A stretch of DNA of 8,884 nucleotides, taken from assembly GCA_014376915.1 (NCBI GenBank), contig JACMQP010000009.1, positions 1 to 8,884 of the forward strand, read 5' to 3'. Positions 6,664-8,884 of the stretch are shown in pieces. This DNA is from Ramlibacter sp. GTDB taxonomy: Bacteria; Pseudomonadota; Gammaproteobacteria; Burkholderiales; Burkholderiaceae. Both the position numbers and the translations under genes were made by a program. The notes under the pieces were generated by a model that was given only the letters and a program-made list of their open reading frames with translations, made no database searches and was not told the origin of the DNA. How positions within the stretch are numbered: the first letter of the stretch is position 1; every line of letters starts with the position of its first letter.

Positions 6664-6768
6664 ATGGTGTCGCCCCGGCTGTTCCGCAAAACTCTCGGCC
6701 TGGCCGAGCAGCTGGGACTGGCGCTGGTTGCGATCGGCCTGGTGGTCGTGTGCGCCGCCCGGCCGTGA
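6664..6768 (+). CDS. candidate 34-residue single-pass membrane protein
   Basis: A short ORF beginning MVSPRLFRKTLGLAEQLG and ending in a hydrophobic segment (LALVAIGLVVVC) before AARP and TGA. It has a basic N-terminal head (R5, R8, K9) and one membrane span of about 18 residues, consistent with a small inner-membrane protein with its N-terminus inside. About 30 of its 34 codons end in G or C, like the neighbouring genes, which argues for real coding use. No clear Shine-Dalgarno sequence precedes the ATG at 6664, and GTG at 6667 is an alternative start. It faces the next gene tail to tail, and a GC hairpin covers its stop. I do not recognise a family. A longer in-frame reading back to 6478 crosses low-quality sequence antisense to the P-loop gene and is not supported. 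Confidence 0.4.
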   Translation: MVSPRLFRKTLGLAEQLGLALVAIGLVVVCAARP

Positions 6769-6780
6769 CCGGGCACGCGC
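6752..6780. terminator. strong GC hairpin at the small-ORF stop
   Basis: GCCCGG (6757-6762) pairs with CCGGGC (6769-6774) around a six-base loop that contains the TGA stop of the small ORF. GCGC at 6752-6755 and GCGC at 6777-6780 can extend the stem across a small internal loop. There is no T-run. It lies between two convergent reading frames and fits an mRNA end. Confidence 0.4.
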
Positions 6781-6795
6781 CGCGCCAGTCAACCT

Positions 6796-7242
6796 TCAGG
6801 CGTATTCCCTGGCCGCGTCGTAGTGGTCGTCGATCAGGGCTTCGAACTGGTCGACGATGGGTTGCGGGATCACTGCCATCGGCGTTTGGGTCGCCAGCCA
6901 CTCGCACAGTGACACGTCGGTGATCTGCGGCAGCACCTCGAAGTAGACGCCGTCGGCGCGGTCGCCCGGCGTGGACGAATTGCGGAACCGGAAGCCGCCC
7001 TTCCAGACGCCGCCGCCGGCCGGCGCGTACTTTTCCTTGGCCTGGTACTTGTAGCCCAGCCAGTAAGTGCGAACGGCCTTGTCCTTGCGCACTTCGACCA
7101 CGTAGACGTCGCCGCCAGCCGCCGCCTCGCTGGCCTCGGGCTCGCGCGACGTGTAGGAATGGGGAGTCTTGCGGATCGTCTTGAGATTCGCCAGCAGGGG
7201 GCCCTGCTCCTCAGCGATGTGTTTCACTGCGTATGCGGCCAA
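6796..7242 (-). CDS. hypothetical protein, family not recognised
   Basis: A protein of 148 residues, probably soluble: no signal peptide or membrane span is visible. It starts at TTG 7242, placed six bases after GGGAGA, and begins AAYAVKHIAEEQGPLL. The N-terminal third is basic (LKTIRKTPHSYTSREPEAS). The middle looks like a beta-rich fold with many aromatic residues (DVYVVEVRKDKAVRTYWLGY, KYQAKEKYAP, VWKGGFRFRNSS). The C-terminus is acidic and helical (VDQFEALIDDHYDAAREYA). No catalytic motif stands out. It is divergent from dinB across 84 bp, so shared control is possible, but a DNA-repair role would be a guess. Reading the frame further upstream runs antisense through dinB and is not real. 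High G/C at third codon positions supports coding. Confidence 0.7.
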   Translation of the reverse strand: MAAYAVKHIAEEQGPLLANLKTIRKTPHSYTSREPEASEAAAGGDVYVVEVRKDKAVRTYWLGYKYQAKEKYAPAGGGVWKGGFRFRNSSTPGDRADGVYFEVLPQITDVSLCEWLATQTPMAVIPQPIVDQFEALIDDHYDAAREYA

Positions 7243-7326
7243 TGGATTTCTCCCGTAAGGCAATGTGTTCGAACAGGGGACACTATAGGCCCCAGCCAAT
7301 TTCCGCCCCGCCGCTATGCTTGCGGG
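7243..7326. promoter_or_regulatory. divergent promoter region upstream of dinB with a perfect palindrome
   Basis: The 84 bp hold TGTTCGAACA (7266-7275), a perfect 10-bp palindrome. ACTATA (7282-7287) reads as TATAGT on the minus strand, a 5/6 match to the -10 consensus and about 40 bases from the TTG of the hypothetical gene. TATAGG at 7284-7289 could serve dinB in the other direction. The palindrome would overlap the -35 zone of a dinB promoter, as an operator might. It is not a proper LexA box of the CTGT-N8-ACAG type. GGGAGA on the minus strand (7249-7254) is the ribosome site of the hypothetical gene. Confidence 0.4.
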
Positions 7327-8571
7327 GTGCCCGTCGCCCCGCCCATCCGCCGCATCGCCCACCTCGACATGGACGCGTTTTTCGCATCGGTGGAACTGCT
7401 GCGCTATCCGCAGCTGAAGGGCCTGGCCATCGTGATCGGCGGCGGCCGGCGCAAGGTCGACGAGATCATCAGCCAGAAGTATTCGGACCGGCCGCTGTCC
7501 GAAATCCCGGTGGATGCCTTCCCGCTGCTCAAGGACTACGTCGGCCGGGGCGTCATCACCACCGCCACCTATGCGGCGCGCCAGTTCGGCGTCGGCTCGG
7601 CAATGGGCATGATGAAGGCCGCCAAACTCGCACCCAACGCACTGGTGCTGCCGGTGGACTTCGAGGAAGTGCGCAAGTATTCGCGCGGCTTCAAGGCCAT
7701 CATCCGCGACATTGCGCCGGTGGTGGAGGACCGCGGCGTCGACGAGGTCTACATCGACTTCACCGAGGTGCCGGGCGGCCAGCGCGAGGGCGGGCGGGTG
7801 CTGGCACGGCTGATCCAGAAGGCGATCCAGCAGCAGACCGGCCTGACCTGCTCGATCGGCGTCGCGCCCAACAAGCTGATCGCCAAGATGGCCAGCGAGT
7901 TCAACAAGCCGAACGGCATCTCGATCGTCCAGGAAGGCGACGTGCAGACGAAGATCTGGCCACTGCCGGTACGCAAGATCAACGGCATCGGTCCCAAGGC
8001 GGAAGTCAAACTGCACAAGCTGCATCTCATGGCCATCGGGGACATCGCGGCGCAGGAGCGCGAGTGGCTGGTCGACAACTTCGGCAAGGCGTACGGCGCG
8101 TGGATGCACGATGCGGCCTGGGGCCGCGACGACCGCCCGGTGGTGACCGAGAGCGAGCCGGTATCGATGAGCCGCGAGACCACTTTCGACCGTGACCTCC
8201 ACGCAGTACGCGACCGGGCCGAGCTGGGGACCATCTTTACCGACCTGTGCAGGCAGGTGGCAAGCGACCTGCAGCGCAAGGGTTATGTGGGCAAGACCAT
8301 CGGCATCAAGCTGCGCTACGACGATTTCCGGATCGCCACCCGCGACCAGACCATCGACCACTTCACGGCCGACCCGAAGACCATCCGCCAGGTCGCAAGC
8401 CAATGCCTCAAGCGGGTCCAGCTCGATCGGCGGTTGCGCCTGATCGGCGTGCGTGTCGGCAAGCTAGAAAAGGCCGCCGCAGCTGCGCAGCGCACGGTTC
8501 AAGAGCCACGCACGCCATACGACGCCAACAGCCGCGCCGGCCTGCCGCCCGAGACGCTCGAACTGTTCTGA
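7327..8571 (+). CDS. dinB: DNA polymerase IV (Y-family translesion polymerase)
   Basis: A 414-residue error-prone polymerase that copies past damaged template bases. It starts at GTG 7327, giving PVAPPIRRIAHLDMDAFFAS; the frame is open back to 7159, but that part is antisense to the neighbouring gene and has no family likeness. Metal ligands are D14 in LDMDAFF and D139-E140 in GVDEVYID. F19 occupies the steric-gate position. Palm and thumb motifs SIGVAPNKLIAKMAS and INGIGPK (helix-hairpin-helix) are present, and the little finger includes YVGKTIGIKLRYDDF and RRLRLIGVRVG. About 30 extra residues (41-73) lie between IGGGRRK and RGVITTATYAARQFGV compared with E. coli DinB, a feature I associate with Burkholderiales. 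The C-terminal ETLELF resembles a beta-clamp-binding motif. At 414 residues it is longer than E. coli DinB (351). The Shine-Dalgarno sequence is weak. Confidence 0.93.
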   Translation: MPVAPPIRRIAHLDMDAFFASVELLRYPQLKGLAIVIGGGRRKVDEIISQKYSDRPLSEIPVDAFPLLKDYVGRGVITTATYAARQFGVGSAMGMMKAAKLAPNALVLPVDFEEVRKYSRGFKAIIRDIAPVVEDRGVDEVYIDFTEVPGGQREGGRVLARLIQKAIQQQTGLTCSIGVAPNKLIAKMASEFNKPNGISIVQEGDVQTKIWPLPVRKINGIGPKAEVKLHKLHLMAIGDIAAQEREWLVDNFGKAYGAWMHDAAWGRDDRPVVTESEPVSMSRETTFDRDLHAVRDRAELGTIFTDLCRQVASDLQRKGYVGKTIGIKLRYDDFRIATRDQTIDHFTADPKTIRQVASQCLKRVQLDRRLRLIGVRVGKLEKAAAAAQRTVQEPRTPYDANSRAGLPPETLELF

Positions 8572-8682
8572 GCAGCTCCGGTGCTGGACGCTTCCTACCG
8601 GCGTCGCTCCTTTTGGACTACAGCGCAGCCGGCATTCGAGCCCTACCGTGAACGTGTTCTTTCCTTTCATCGAGGGTCCGTG
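8572..8682. other. short intergenic stretch after dinB
   Basis: I see no hairpin with a T-run and no promoter-like pair that I would defend. GAGGG at 8672-8676 is the ribosome binding site for the next gene, six bases before its ATG. Confidence 0.4.
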
Positions 8683-8884
8683 ATGAAAAAACACCTGCTC
8701 AGACAAGTCGCAGCGGTATGCCTGCTCGCACCGGCCACCGGTCTGCTCACCCTGCCCGCAGCCGCAGCCCCCAACGTGGCAGTGGCAAGCGCGCCCCAGA
8801 CCCGCGGCCTGGAGGTCAATGCCGACAGCGGACTTTCACCCGGCTCGCAGCTGCGCCTGACGCTCGAGGCGTCGCCGGGCGGCA
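8683..8884 (+). CDS. exported protein, N-terminal fragment (runs off the window)
   Basis: Only the first 67 codons are present. The protein starts MKKHLLRQVAAVCLLAPATG with a lysine/arginine head and a hydrophobic core to about residue 25, then LPAAAA, so Sec-type export with cleavage near residues 28-30 is likely. No lipobox is seen: the one cysteine, at residue 13, lies within the hydrophobic core. The mature start (APNVAVASAPQTRGLEVNAD, followed by SGLSPGSQLRLTLEASPGG) looks like the first strands of a beta-sandwich domain that may be shared by betaproteobacterial periplasmic proteins. I cannot assign a family from this fragment. GAGGG six bases upstream supports the ATG. Confidence 0.75.
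   Translation, partial: MKKHLLRQVAAVCLLAPATGLLTLPAAAAPNVAVASAPQTRGLEVNADSGLSPGSQLRLTLEASPGG

Noticed and set aside
7281..7289. CACTATAGG resembling the core of a phage T7 promoter
   Set aside because: Nine bases only, no upstream T7 specificity region, and no phage genes nearby; better read as ordinary -10-like sequence.
7159..7326. N-terminal extension of dinB to an upstream ATG
   Set aside because: The extra 56 residues are antisense to the hypothetical gene and its promoter and do not resemble any polymerase IV N-terminus.
7243..7326. SOS (LexA) box upstream of dinB
   Set aside because: The best alignment around ATGT-N8-AGGG fits too few of the eight conserved bases of CTGT-N8-ACAG.
1..8884. 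CRISPR arrays, tRNA or rRNA genes, insertion sequences, prophage or integrase genes, toxin-antitoxin pairs
   Set aside because: I looked for regular repeats, cloverleaf-like segments, terminal inverted repeats and characteristic proteins and saw none; the genes read as core or common chromosomal genes.

Overview
This is GC-rich, densely coding bacterial chromosome. The best fit is a betaproteobacterium of the order Burkholderiales, possibly Oxalobacteraceae (the family is a guess). The main evidence is the DinB protein, whose extra segment after the first palm strand and overall wording match the Burkholderiales form as I remember it. The ArgH tail, the HtrA protease and the lactate-oxidase-type flavoprotein agree with this. 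I see no phage, transposon, integrase, CRISPR array, tRNA or rRNA.

Layout. 1-125 (+) is the end of argH. 147-977 (-) is a secreted protein with a DUF4399 domain and a degenerate second copy. A 135-bp AT-rich divergent region separates it from a QseB/PmrA-type response regulator (1113-1772, +), whose stop overlaps the start of a QseC-like sensor kinase (1769-3106, +). 73 bp further lies an HtrA/DegP-type periplasmic protease with two PDZ domains (3180-4676, +). A hairpin and a possible G-quadruplex then precede an FMN-dependent alpha-hydroxy-acid oxidase/dehydrogenase of the LldD family, starting at TTG (4828-5976, +). Convergent to it is a small P-loop kinase-like protein (5990-6502, -). A candidate 34-residue membrane protein (6664-6768, +) converges on an unrecognised 148-residue protein (6796-7242, -). 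That gene is divergent from dinB (DNA polymerase IV, 7327-8571, +). The window ends inside an exported protein of unknown role (8683 onward, +).

How the parts may work together. The regulator, kinase and protease look like an envelope-sensing unit. At the kinase/protease junction lies CTTAAG-N5-CCTAAG, an 11-bp direct repeat close to the YTTAAK-N5-YTTAAK box of PmrA/QseB-type regulators and the TTAAG-N6-TTAAG motif reported for BqsR. A weaker repeat with the same geometry, TTCAG-N6-TTCAG, lies upstream of the regulator gene. The hypothesis is that the two-component system controls itself and the protease. The other genes look like ordinary, independently transcribed chromosomal genes.

No clearly new multi-gene system is visible. 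The best leads are the putative operator pair, the hairpin/G-quadruplex/short-ORF leader before the LldD-type gene, the duplicated DUF4399 protein, the candidate small membrane protein and the unrecognised gene divergent from dinB. Four genes start at GTG or TTG, so automatic start calls here would often be too long.
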